A DNA stretch of 48,722 nt from Proteiniphilum sp. (GTDB taxonomy: Bacteria > Bacteroidota > Bacteroidia > Bacteroidales > Dysgonomonadaceae), in the NCBI GenBank assembly GCA_015478855.1, contig JADMKJ010000004.1, positions 1 to 48,722 of the forward strand. The letters run 5' to 3'. A program made the position numbers and the translations under genes. Under the pieces are notes generated by a model. It had not been told where the DNA came from. It worked only from the letters and a program-made list of their open reading frames with translations, and ran no database searches. Every line of letters starts with the position of its first letter. The first letter of the stretch is position 1. Below are positions 8,436-16,706 of this stretch, one piece after another.

Positions 8436-8781
8436 TTAAAAATCTCTTTCCAAGAAATTATATCTCGCACCACCGCTCGCCGGTATAAAGTCCGATTCAT
8501 TTTTTTTGGGTGAATTTGCCTCCAAATATCGAACCCAGCCAATATTGGATGCTTTGGCGTTGGTGCGCAAAAAGGTTATCCGGTCGGTACGGGTATATTT
8601 TCGGGCGCCGTATTCAATATATTCTATGGGTTCTCTGGTATTTTCCAGGCCGCTTATTTCAAAAGTGTAATGCCCTTTGGTGTCTTGGATGCTCATTATC
8701 AATCCGGGGAGCCCTGAAAATTTCCATGGACCGGCGTTCCCTACAATCGAAACAGGTGTGAAACTATTACCGATAAAGAAC
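8436..8781 (-). pseudogene. C-terminal remnant of a second GLPGLI family protein
   Basis: The frame contains G-P-W-K-F-S-G-L-P-G-L-I, the family's name motif, then H-Y-T-F-E-I-S-G-L-E-N, and runs to a normal-looking stop. It aligns by eye with residues after about 180 of the intact GLPGLI protein (G-P-Y-K-F-R-G-L-P-G-L-I ... H-Y-V-F-E-A-T-G-F-E). Its first about 175 residues are missing: the open frame begins immediately at the stop codon of the intact outer-membrane protein (8782), where a stop lies just upstream in frame. No start codon fits a signal peptide. It is therefore a 5'-truncated fragment left by deletion after tandem duplication. Confidence 0.85.
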
Positions 8782-11406
8782 TTAGAAGTTTAAATTCATT
8801 TTTATCATAATCTCCCGGGGTCTCATGGTACGTGTAATGCGCGATTTATAGAAATCTACGACATTCTCAAAAACATAATGCGTCTGGTTTGTTAAATTTC
8901 TTATTTCCAAGCTGATATCCATCTTTTTAAATCTATATAAAACATTAAAATTAGCGAAATAGTAATTTACCTTTTTCGTGCGAAAAAGGTCCTGTTTTAT
9001 ACCAACTTGTATATTGGTGCAAGGAAAAAAGTAAGTGGATAGCGAGTGTTGAAAATAGGATGTTGAAAAATTATTATTTCCTGTATCGTTCCCTGCAAGC
9101 ATATTATTGATATATCTCAGTTCATATTCATTATTGAACCATTTTCGGGGTTGTATTGTCACACCTAAATTTATCGAATAGGATTTACTGGAAAAATCAG
9201 TTTGCCGGTTTTGTACTATATATGTATACTCACTTTCTTTATAAAACCCATTCAAAAAGAGTTTCGTGTTCCACCAGCCAAACATTTTAGATCCACTTAT
9301 TCCCAGTATGGGAGAATAAATATTATTTTTCGTGAACAGTGACTCGTTTTGTTGGAAAAGGTCATCTATAAAGAATGTTTTATTTATTAAATGACGTTTC
9401 ATGATGGAATACCCTGCTGACCCTTCCATGAAAAAACCTTTTACAGGGTTTCTGTATATCAAAGATAATACATATTTATGAGAAAGACTTTGTGTTGGTT
9501 TTCCGGTGAAAGAGTTCAGGATCCTATAATTGATAAATATTGTTTGAGGATATAATGTTCGAATGTCTGCAATATTATCCGTCACTTGTCCCTTTAAGGA
9601 TAGCGTCAACCAATTAGAGGGATAATATTTTAACCCGGCAGAAGGAAGAAAATGAACGAAAGTGTACCCGTTTTGCAACGAATCCTTATTTTGTATCGTT
9701 ACAGATGAATGTTTTAGTAATAAATTGAAGTAATAATCCAACTTATCGGATTTGTATCCCATTTGCGTCTCAACATATGAAGTGATATTTTTGAAAGCCG
9801 CATCGTTTTCATGATCCAGGATATCTATTAATGCCGGTGGATGTGAGAGAGAGTTTAACCTCTGGGAGGTAAAATCAACTCCTATATTATTTTTTATCTG
9901 ATATTTGTTAAGTTGAAAGGTATATGATACCTGATTGGAAGTAGTCATATTTTTTAATGCATATTCTTGTGTATAAGGATGCGTTTTAGATGCATCTCCT
10001 ATCTGAAACGATGCAAAGTGTGATAAAGTAGCGAGCTGAGTAAGTGAGGTCGCTTCCAGACGTCCTTTTTTTCGAGGAATAACTATCCTAAAATCGTTTC
10101 GCAACAATTGTTGAGGTAGATTATATTTTTCTTCAATGTCATATTGATGTGTAACAATTCGATTGTGTTGTTCAGCCCAAATGATATTGGAAGACAATTT
10201 ATTACTCAAATAAAAGTTGTCAGCATTGTGGGTGTAAGAAAGCTCACCCTCCAGCTTGTTTTGGTAACTATTACTCTTTTTTAATTCCTGAATAATCAAT
10301 GTAGAATCAACATCCAGAACAGCCGACACTTCCGAATCCAACTGTTGCCTTTCTTTGTTTTTCAAGTAACTGATTTGATATCTTAAATTTTTGTCTTCAG
10401 AAAGCTTCCAGATCTGGTTGGATGTGATAAGGTGCGAGGCATTCAATTGATATTTTTTCTTATCCATAGGGAGAGAGGATATCATGCTCGGTTGAAACAG
10501 TCCTCTCTCCACTTTTGGCATTCGTGCATCTATGATAATCTCGGAAATAGTTGCCGGAGAAGATAGCTCGGATGCTATATCCTCTCCGGTGCTGTTGTTT
10601 TTATACATGCTTAGATTTTGAGCACTTTTCCCAAAAGACATAGCCATGAGCCTATTGTCCCAAAGGGTAAGTGGCAGCCCAACACCAAAATCAACCGAGA
10701 ATAGCCATCGCTGTTTTGCCCCTTCATTAAGCACCAAATTTATCGCCGCCTGTTCACCAAATGTTTTACCCCTCAGGCTCTTTACCGGTTCATGCTGTTG
10801 CAATACCTGCACATATTCCACGTAATCAGCTTTTAAATTATTGGAGGCGAGTTTATATTTTTCATCAAGCAAGTCTACACCTTCAATATAAAATTTGTTG
10901 ATGGGCTCTCCCTGATAATAAATAGTACCTTCATCTGTGACCCGGATACCCGGCATGTTGCGTAAAACATCGGCGATACTCCTATCTTGAGCCATTTTAA
11001 ACCGGGCCACGTTATAGATTAGCGTATCTCCCTGCTCCTTTATGGGGTGCGATATTATTTCTACTTCCGGCAATGGTATTTCCGTGGGTGTTAATTCAAT
11101 AATGGTATTTGATTTAAAGATACGTAACAGGTTCTTTTGCTCCATGTAGCCAAGATAAGAGAATACGATGCTATGCCCATCCACAATGCTTTTCTTATTC
11201 AATTCAATGCTAAAAGTCCCATTTTCATCAGAATAAACATAATCTATTATTGCATCGTTTAAGTCAAGAATATAGACGGATGCCCCGCTAATCCCTATTT
11301 TAGTGTTAGAATCAATAATCCGTCCTTCAATATTAACTGTTTGGGACAAACATACATTCAGAAAGGATAAACAGAAAAGGAGGAGTAGCACCCAATATTT
11401 AGGCAT
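8782..11406 (-). CDS. Outer-membrane beta-barrel protein with carboxypeptidase-regulatory-like and plug domains
   Basis: An 874-residue TonB-receptor-like protein. Residues 1-21 are a signal peptide (M-P-K-Y-W-V-L-L-L-L-F ... L-S-Q). Residues about 24-110 are a carboxypeptidase-D-regulatory-like domain (V-N-I-E-G-R-I-I-D ... G-I-S-G-A-S-V-Y-I). A plug follows at about 135-235 (S-I-A-D-V-L-R-N-M-P-G-I-R-V and K-F-Y-I-E-G-V-D-L-L). The rest is a long barrel of alternating polar/aromatic strands ending in M-N-L-N-F with a terminal Phe, as in many outer-membrane barrels. No classical TonB box is seen, and there is no SusD partner. It starts 10 bases after the GLPGLI stop, so the two are surely co-transcribed. 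The cargo is unknown; the small peptide gene upstream suggests peptide transport or secretion, but this is inference. Confidence 0.88.
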   Translation of the reverse strand: MPKYWVLLLLFCLSFLNVCLSQTVNIEGRIIDSNTKIGISGASVYILDLNDAIIDYVYSDENGTFSIELNKKSIVDGHSIVFSYLGYMEQKNLLRIFKSNTIIELTPTEIPLPEVEIISHPIKEQGDTLIYNVARFKMAQDRSIADVLRNMPGIRVTDEGTIYYQGEPINKFYIEGVDLLDEKYKLASNNLKADYVEYVQVLQQHEPVKSLRGKTFGEQAAINLVLNEGAKQRWLFSVDFGVGLPLTLWDNRLMAMSFGKSAQNLSMYKNNSTGEDIASELSSPATISEIIIDARMPKVERGLFQPSMISSLPMDKKKYQLNASHLITSNQIWKLSEDKNLRYQISYLKNKERQQLDSEVSAVLDVDSTLIIQELKKSNSYQNKLEGELSYTHNADNFYLSNKLSSNIIWAEQHNRIVTHQYDIEEKYNLPQQLLRNDFRIVIPRKKGRLEATSLTQLATLSHFASFQIGDASKTHPYTQEYALKNMTTSNQVSYTFQLNKYQIKNNIGVDFTSQRLNSLSHPPALIDILDHENDAAFKNITSYVETQMGYKSDKLDYYFNLLLKHSSVTIQNKDSLQNGYTFVHFLPSAGLKYYPSNWLTLSLKGQVTDNIADIRTLYPQTIFINYRILNSFTGKPTQSLSHKYVLSLIYRNPVKGFFMEGSAGYSIMKRHLINKTFFIDDLFQQNESLFTKNNIYSPILGISGSKMFGWWNTKLFLNGFYKESEYTYIVQNRQTDFSSKSYSINLGVTIQPRKWFNNEYELRYINNMLAGNDTGNNNFSTSYFQHSLSTYFFPCTNIQVGIKQDLFRTKKVNYYFANFNVLYRFKKMDISLEIRNLTNQTHYVFENVVDFYKSRITRTMRPREIMIKMNLNF

Positions 11407-11416
11407 AGATAAAATA

Positions 11417-12256
11417 TTATTTACTTAACTCTATTGGTAGATAGGCATCTGATCGAATACCTTCCTTGCTTCTCTCCCCCGGCGTAGAAATGCCTTCAAT
11501 TTTAACGCCAAGACTTTGGGCTATAAAATTGAGAGGATCTGTTACGAAGGAATATTGAATTTTAAGAAAATCTTTTTTCGATATTTTGTGGAACCCTTTA
11601 ACGTCGTATATGATATCTTCAGGAGTCAATAGTTTTTCAAATCCTGTAGCTTCAAAAACATAATGATTATTTGTATCGTGTAACTTCAGGATTAGGCCTG
11701 GTAAACCTCTAAATTTATAGGGTCCATACTTAATTGGGATTTCAGTTGTAAACCAAGCTTCGTAATTTCGACCCATGTAAGTACAGGTGGCTTTCTGGCA
11801 ATTATATTTCAAGATCAATTTCTTTTCAGATGTGATAGTCCATTGGATGGGCAATAAATCTTCTTCGTAATAATAGTTGTTTCTTCGTCCAACCAGTTCA
11901 TCCTGGTACGTTATCTTTCCATTTGGATAATTCGTATACACTTTGTAGTTATTCACTCCTTTGGGAGATTCTTTAATCTTGTTCATATCGAAAGTCCCGC
12001 TTTCCTGCATTTTTCTTTTATATGCATCCTTTTCTTTTTTCCGCGAACTGTAAAAAACAACCGAGTTTTCACCTATATCCAAATTCATGAAGTCTGTAGT
12101 GAAATAATTCGCATCAAGCGTATCTTTCAATGTTGTATTTTTGTATTGGCATCGGTATACCGCTTTATCAATTACCGTTTGAGAGAAAACTCTTTGAGAC
12201 ATCAGATTTGTCACAACCAATACAGCAATAACAAGATAAAATTTTTTTTCATGCAT
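11417..12256 (-). CDS. GLPGLI family secreted protein
   Basis: A protein of unknown function named for its motif, here K-F-R-G-L-P-G-L-I-L-K-L at about residue 185-195. The chosen start (MHEKKFYLVIAVLVV) gives 279 residues with a clear signal peptide ending near F-S-Q; a longer frame from 12304 adds 16 residues with no signal logic. Other family traits are a Tyr-rich middle (N-N-Y-Y-Y-E-E-D), and N-C-Q-K-A-T-C-T-Y with two close Cys residues before A-W-F-T. The product should be periplasmic or surface exposed. It is followed 10 bases later by the barrel protein and preceded by the small peptide gene. Family function is not established; genetic linkage to plug/barrel proteins is the main clue. 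Confidence 0.88.
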   Translation of the reverse strand: MHEKKFYLVIAVLVVTNLMSQRVFSQTVIDKAVYRCQYKNTTLKDTLDANYFTTDFMNLDIGENSVVFYSSRKKEKDAYKRKMQESGTFDMNKIKESPKGVNNYKVYTNYPNGKITYQDELVGRRNNYYYEEDLLPIQWTITSEKKLILKYNCQKATCTYMGRNYEAWFTTEIPIKYGPYKFRGLPGLILKLHDTNNHYVFEATGFEKLLTPEDIIYDVKGFHKISKKDFLKIQYSFVTDPLNFIAQSLGVKIEGISTPGERSKEGIRSDAYLPIELSK

Positions 12257-12296
12257 AACAAGATAAATTTTAATTTTACAATTTAACTTAAAGCAG

Positions 12297-12330
12297 AAGG
12301 ACAAGATCCAGATATACGGATCTTATCCTT
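12297..12330 (-). promoter_or_regulatory. Stem-loop between the small peptide gene and the GLPGLI gene
   Basis: On the transcribed strand AAGGATAAGATCC pairs with GGATCTTGTCCTT (13 bp including one G-U) around an 8-base loop. It begins 14 bases after the peptide stop and lies 41 bases before the chosen GLPGLI start. There is no good T run after it, so it is better seen as an attenuator or RNA-stability hairpin than a full terminator. It would let the peptide be made in excess of the two large downstream proteins. Confidence 0.6.
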
Positions 12331-12343
12331 CTTTCTTATAAAC

Positions 12344-12520
12344 TTATGGGCAAAGACTTTCCAATGCATCTACCGTCTCTATTACATCTTCCATAGTTTC
12401 ACATCCTATTACGTTATAGGTTGCACCACATGAAGTTGTAACATAAAATGCATTTGCAGCAAAAGCAATTAATGATAATGCTGCAATCAGAATCGTTTTC
12501 TTTATATTAAACTTTTTCAT
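12344..12520 (-). CDS. Small secreted cysteine-containing peptide, first gene of the GLPGLI cassette
   Basis: A 58-codon frame with a standard signal peptide: MKKFNIKKTI, a hydrophobic core L-I-A-A-L-S-L-I-A-F, and A-A-N-A as a likely cleavage site after residue 24. The predicted mature part is 34 residues with Cys at 31, 40 and 57, and an acidic stretch C-E-T-M-E-D-V-I-E-T-V-D-A-L-E-S-L-C-P at the end. An ATG start, two Lys-rich positive charges and the position directly upstream of two secreted proteins support it as real. The overall plan resembles the small NVEALA-type peptides of Bacteroidales (short signal, short acidic tail), but the motif itself is not present, so membership is only a possibility. 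It may be a substrate, signal or structural partner of the downstream proteins. I see no canonical TAnnTTTG box in front. Confidence 0.72.
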   Translation of the reverse strand: MKKFNIKKTILIAALSLIAFAANAFYVTTSCGATYNVIGCETMEDVIETVDALESLCP

Positions 12521-12658
12521 ACATTATATGATATTATACTTTATAAATGATGGAATAATATTCTATTTTAATACAGTTAAAACTGCACCACCATAATTGT
12601 TACTATTCTTCACTTTCGGAGGCATCCGGAAAATTAACTATACCCAAACCCGTGGGTG

Positions 12659-12688
12659 TTTGAATTTACCGTGTTTTTGTTATCTTTG
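12659..12688 (+). promoter_or_regulatory. Strong promoter-like element in front of a small RNA candidate
   Basis: TTTG at 12659-12662, 18 bases, then TATCTTTG at 12681-12688, a full match to the Bacteroidota -33/-7 pattern. No coding frame follows for over 700 bases on this strand, pointing to a non-coding transcript that starts near 12693. Confidence 0.75.
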
Positions 12689-12692
12689 CAGC

Positions 12693-12840
12693 GCCTTTCT
12701 TTGTTAGTTTAGTGATACTTCCTGTGAGCTTGCTTTCATTTTGGTAGTTTTCGCTTTCCTGGCGAGGGAAGGCTTTTTTTAGCTGTCAATCTTTTTGGAT
12801 TTCAAGCATTTAGTTGGCGGGTTCTGAGTCCGCTTTTTCT
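12693..12840 (+). ncRNA. Candidate small non-coding RNA
   Basis: A structured stretch follows the promoter with no start codon linked to a plausible protein. A terminator-like hairpin GCTTTCC / GGAAGGC (12753-12773) is followed by seven T (12774-12780). The 5' end carries GCCTTTC (12693-12699), which can pair with the same GGAAGGC, so the 3' arm has two possible partners. A second small GC stem (GCGGG / TCCGC, 12817-12833) followed by T-rich sequence could be the real 3' end. The RNA is thus either about 90 or about 145 bases. The closing-stem layout could fit a 6S-like RNA, or a terminator/antiterminator leader. I do not recognise a named family. Confidence 0.5.
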
Positions 12841-12845
12841 TGTTA

Positions 12846-13427
12846 CTTTTTTTCATTGATAAAACTTACCGTTAATCATATCCTTCATGATTAGTTCTTG
12901 CTCAAAATATCACAAATATTTTGAGTGATACATTTGATCAAACGCGATAAAGAGCACTTTGAAATAGACTTGCTGCAAAATTTACGAAGTATTGCGCCAT
13001 TCTCCCTTTCCATGGAATTGAGCATTGAGATATTAGATGAAGGAGAGGGGTATATGTTTTTTTAAAAGTTAGGAGGCAAATCCAATCTTTTTTTGGAGGT
13101 TTTCTAACAATGCCTCGTGATGTGTAGTCCATTGCTTTGAAATTAAAAGTATAAGAATAGAATAAAAAAAAATTGAAAGTATTCAACAAACATATTAAAC
13201 AGAACGGTATATCATATCAATATTAATATAATAAATAATAATAAAGATTAAATATTGAATATATGTCTTAAATATGTAATTATTGTGTCCGTTTTGTTTA
13301 TTTCATCACATACAAAAATTAGGCGATAAAATGATTATACCAAATGTTTTACCGAATGAAGGGTTGTTGTATCAGTTTTTTGTGAAGATCTCAGAACCTT
13401 TCCAACCCTTTTTACTAATTTTGGGGT
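12846..13427. other. AT-rich gene-free stretch
   Basis: About 580 bases with no supported gene. The one long frame here (minus strand, 12938-13189) lacks a signal, a motif or a domain and has a poly-A-coded start region, so it is not called. The part at about 13190-13330 is extremely A+T rich. The TAATTTTG at 13416-13423 lies too close to the yigZ start to be its promoter unless the message is leaderless. Confidence 0.5.
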
Positions 13428-14021
13428 ATGGAGGATAGTTACAAAACCATTGAATATCCGGCAGAGGGGTATCTCACCGAGAAGAAGAGCAAGTTTATCT
13501 CGCACATTGTTCCGGTGAAGAGCGCTGAGGAGGTGAAGGAGATCGTTGAGGAGCATCGCAAGAAATATTACGATGCACGCCATGTCTGCTGGGCTTACAT
13601 GCTGGGGTGGGAGCGGGATGAGTTTCGTGCTAACGACGACGGCGAGCCGTCAGGTACGGCCGGTAAGCCGATTCTGGGGCAGATCAATTCGGCAGAACTG
13701 ACCGATGTGCTGATCCTGGTGGTGCGTTATTTTGGTGGTACGCTGCTGGGCACCGGTGGATTGATTAGGGCATACAAGGAGGCGGCAACTGATGCAATAG
13801 CCAATGCAGTGATCGTGGAGAAAACAGTGGATGATCTTATAACACTCTCATTTGAATATCCGTTGCTGAATGATGTGATGCGTGTGTTGAAACAGTTTGA
13901 CTCGGTCCGATGGACACAGGATTTCAGGGAGAGCTGCCAAATGAGGTTGCAGGTACGTCGTTCGCTGTCTTCCCAGCTGAGGGAGATGCTCTCGGCTATT
14001 TATGGGGTTGAATTTGTTTAG
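13428..14021 (+). CDS. yigZ: YigZ/IMPACT family protein
   Basis: A 197-residue cytoplasmic protein of the UPF0029/IMPACT family. The N-terminal domain carries the family signature: K-S-K-F-I-S-H near residue 20, Y-D-A-R-H-V-C-W-A-Y near 48, D-D-G-E-P-S-G-T-A-G-K-P near 70, and V-V-R-Y-F-G-G-T-L-L-G-T-G-G-L near 97. The C-terminal part (about 130-197) is the smaller ferredoxin-like domain. The molecular role is unsettled; relatives bind nucleic acid or regulate translation under stress. It begins at ATG with little leader. The gene is alone before topA, 173 bases away. Confidence 0.93.
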   Translation: MEDSYKTIEYPAEGYLTEKKSKFISHIVPVKSAEEVKEIVEEHRKKYYDARHVCWAYMLGWERDEFRANDDGEPSGTAGKPILGQINSAELTDVLILVVRYFGGTLLGTGGLIRAYKEAATDAIANAVIVEKTVDDLITLSFEYPLLNDVMRVLKQFDSVRWTQDFRESCQMRLQVRRSLSSQLREMLSAIYGVEFV

Positions 14022-14109
14022 TCAGTGACCCTTACCAATTACCGCTTATCGCTGACAAAGCAGAACCTAGTACAAAAATAGCTTAATAAATAAGGAATTT
14101 CTTAAAAAA

Positions 14110-14141
14110 TTGTAGAAGCAACCACAAAATTACTACTTTTG
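14110..14141 (+). promoter_or_regulatory. Promoter of topA
   Basis: TTG at 14110-14112, 21 bases, then TACTTTTG at 14134-14141, matching TAnnTTTG. The topA ATG is 53 bases downstream. Confidence 0.6.
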
Positions 14142-14194
14142 CACCCTGAATGTGAAGTATCTCACATACAACAGATAGACGAAAAAGCATTTGA

Positions 14195-16684
14195 ATGGAA
14201 AAAAATCTGGTTATCGTAGAGTCCCCGGCGAAAGCTAAAACAATAGAGAAATTTCTTGGCAAGGATTTTCATGTCATGTCCAGCTATGGGCATATCCGTG
14301 ATCTGAAGAAAAAAGACTTCAGCATTGATATTGAAGATAATTTCAAGCCTATATATGAAGTTCCGGCCGACAAGAAGAAAGTAGTCTCAGAGCTGAAAGC
14401 CGCTGCTAAGAACGCCGAAACCGTATGGCTTGCGTCGGATGAGGACCGCGAGGGAGAAGCCATCTCCTGGCATCTGTTCGATGCGTTGAATCTAAAAGCA
14501 GAGAACACCAGACGTATTGTCTTTCACGAGATCACCAAGAACGCGATCCAGGAAGCCATCAAAACACCCAGAAAAATAGACCAGAACCTGGTAGATGCCC
14601 AGCAGGCACGTCGTGTGCTGGACCGCATCGTGGGTTTTGAGCTCTCACCCGTACTGTGGAGAAAGATCAAGCCCGCCCTCTCTGCCGGACGTGTTCAATC
14701 GGTCGCCGTGCGTCTGATCGTGGAGCGTGAGCGTGAGATACAGAATTTCACCTCTGAGGCAGCCTACAGGATCGTAGCCCTCTTCACCAAAGAGGAGAAC
14801 GGACAGCAGTATGAGCTCAAGGCGGAGTACAACAAAAGGCTGAAAAGCAAAGAGGAGGCGTTGGCGCTGCTGGAGAAGCTGAAGATAGCTCAGTTCTCCA
14901 TCGAAGATGTTTCGACCAAACCGGCAAAAAAATCACCTGCAGCCCCATTCACCACCTCCACCCTGCAGCAGGAGGCGTCGAGAAAGCTGGGCTTCTCCGT
15001 AGCACAGACGATGATGGTAGCACAGCGGCTCTATGAATCAGGTAAGATCACCTATATGCGTACCGACTCGGTCAACCTGTCGGGGCTGGCCATTGGCACC
15101 GCCAAGTCGGAGATCTACGAACAGTACGGTGAGAAGTATCACCAGGTACGTCAGTACACCACCAAATCGAAAGGAGCACAGGAGGCACATGAGGCCATCC
15201 GTCCCACCTACATCAATGAGCATGAGGTGCCGGGATCGGCACAGGAGAAACGGCTCTACGAGCTGATCTGGAAGCGTACCATCGCCTCGCAGATGGCTGA
15301 TGCCCAGCTGGAACGTACGATAGCCAATATTACTATTTCAAATGCCGACGGTAAATTTGTTGCCAACGGTGAAGTGATCAAGTTCGACGGATTCCTTCGT
15401 GTCTACCTCGAGGGAACGGACGATGAGAACGGTGAGAATGATGAAGGCATGTTGCCACCCATGAGGAAAGGTGAAGTGTTGGGTATGCTTGAGACCACCG
15501 CCACGGAGCGTTTCACACAACGTCCTGCACGATTTACGGAGGCAGCGCTTGTACGCAAGATGGAAGAGCTGGGTATCGGTCGTCCTTCCACCTATGCACC
15601 AACCATCACCACTATCGTGAACCGTGAGTACGTGGAGAAAAGGATCGTGGAGGGGGTAGAGCGCACCTATAATATCCTGACACTTAAAAAAGGGAACATC
15701 AAAGATAGTGATAAGACAGAGATTGTCGGTGCCGACAAGAATAAACTGGTTCCCACCGATATAGGGATCGTGGTGAATGATTTCCTTGTGGAGTACTTCT
15801 CCGCCGTGATGGATTTCAATTTTACCGCGAAAGTAGAGAAAGAGTTCGATGAGATAGCTGAAGGGAAGGCGCAGTGGAATCAATCGATTGCCAATTTTTA
15901 TAAGAAGTTTCATCCCATCGTGGAGGAGACAACGCAGATGCGTATCGAACACAAGGTGGGTGAAAGAGTACTGGGCACTGATCCCAAGACGGGTCGTCAG
16001 GTGTCGGTGAAGATTGGACGTTACGGTGCCATGGCACAGATAGGTGTCTCGGAAGAAGAGGAGAAGCCGCAGTTTGCCTCACTACAGAAATCACAATCCA
16101 TTGAGACCATCACCCTCGAAGAGACGCTAAAGCTTTTCGATCTGCCAAGAAACCTGGGAACATTCAGGGATACAGAGGTGATCATCGGTATCGGCCGCTT
16201 TGGCCCTTATGTCCGTCATAACAATAAGTTTGTCTCTCTGCCCAAAGATGTTGATCCGCTGGAGATAGAGCTCGATGAAGCGATTCTGCTGATAGAAGCG
16301 AAGGAGAAAAAAGACAGCGAGAAGATCATCAAAACATTCGAAGAGGAGCCTGATCTGCAGGTGCTGAACGGTCGTTATGGCCCTTATATCTCATTTAATA
16401 AATCGAACTATAAGATCCCCAAGACCATGCAGCCGGCTGAGCTGACGCTGGATGATTGTCGCAAGCTCATTGCTGAAGCCGATAAGGATAAAGAGGGTAA
16501 GCCGGCAAAGAAAAACGGGAAAGCATCCACCAGAAAGTCTGCTGCAAAAAAAACAACGGCGAAAAAGTCCACGGCGAAGAAAACGACCACCAAGGACTCT
16601 AAAGCAAAGAAAGCGACTGCAGGGGCGGCATCGGCCAGGAAAACGCCGGCAACGAAAACAGCAGTGAAGAAAAGCAAAGAGTAA
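14195..16684 (+). CDS. topA: DNA topoisomerase I (type IA)
   Basis: An 829-residue enzyme that relaxes negative supercoils. The N-terminal Toprim domain has L-V-I-V-E-S-P-A-K-A and the metal-binding D-E-D-R-E-G-E near residue 81. The catalytic tyrosine is Tyr287 in I-T-Y-M-R-T-D-S. The central arch motifs G-R-P-S-T-Y-A and Q-E-A-H-E-A-I-R-P are present. Instead of the Cys4 zinc fingers of E. coli TopA, the C-terminus has repeats of the form G-R-Y-G-P-Y / G-R-F-G-P-Y-V (near 605, 668 and 729). These are followed from about 768 by a 60-residue Lys/Ala/Thr tail (K-K-T-T-A-K-K-S-T) that probably adds sequence-independent DNA binding. That arrangement is usual in Bacteroidota. Confidence 0.97.
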   Translation: MEKNLVIVESPAKAKTIEKFLGKDFHVMSSYGHIRDLKKKDFSIDIEDNFKPIYEVPADKKKVVSELKAAAKNAETVWLASDEDREGEAISWHLFDALNLKAENTRRIVFHEITKNAIQEAIKTPRKIDQNLVDAQQARRVLDRIVGFELSPVLWRKIKPALSAGRVQSVAVRLIVEREREIQNFTSEAAYRIVALFTKEENGQQYELKAEYNKRLKSKEEALALLEKLKIAQFSIEDVSTKPAKKSPAAPFTTSTLQQEASRKLGFSVAQTMMVAQRLYESGKITYMRTDSVNLSGLAIGTAKSEIYEQYGEKYHQVRQYTTKSKGAQEAHEAIRPTYINEHEVPGSAQEKRLYELIWKRTIASQMADAQLERTIANITISNADGKFVANGEVIKFDGFLRVYLEGTDDENGENDEGMLPPMRKGEVLGMLETTATERFTQRPARFTEAALVRKMEELGIGRPSTYAPTITTIVNREYVEKRIVEGVERTYNILTLKKGNIKDSDKTEIVGADKNKLVPTDIGIVVNDFLVEYFSAVMDFNFTAKVEKEFDEIAEGKAQWNQSIANFYKKFHPIVEETTQMRIEHKVGERVLGTDPKTGRQVSVKIGRYGAMAQIGVSEEEEKPQFASLQKSQSIETITLEETLKLFDLPRNLGTFRDTEVIIGIGRFGPYVRHNNKFVSLPKDVDPLEIELDEAILLIEAKEKKDSEKIIKTFEEEPDLQVLNGRYGPYISFNKSNYKIPKTMQPAELTLDDCRKLIAEADKDKEGKPAKKNGKASTRKSAAKKTTAKKSTAKKTTTKDSKAKKATAGAASARKTPATKTAVKKSKE

Positions 16685-16706
16685 ACAGAAATAGTGCAAT
16701 TCCTCA

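Noticed and set aside
7926-8781. Two intact small genes
   Set aside because: Each fragment aligns by eye to only one end of its neighbour's protein, one lacks a start and the other carries a stop, a frameshift and no barrel.
12256-12304. Longer N-terminus for the GLPGLI protein
   Set aside because: The extra 16 residues precede a complete signal peptide and overlap the stem-loop at 12297-12330.
12938-13189. 83-codon minus-strand open frame in the AT-rich gap
   Set aside because: No signal, domain or coherent composition; the start region is a poly-A/T stretch and no promoter fits. Treated as chance.
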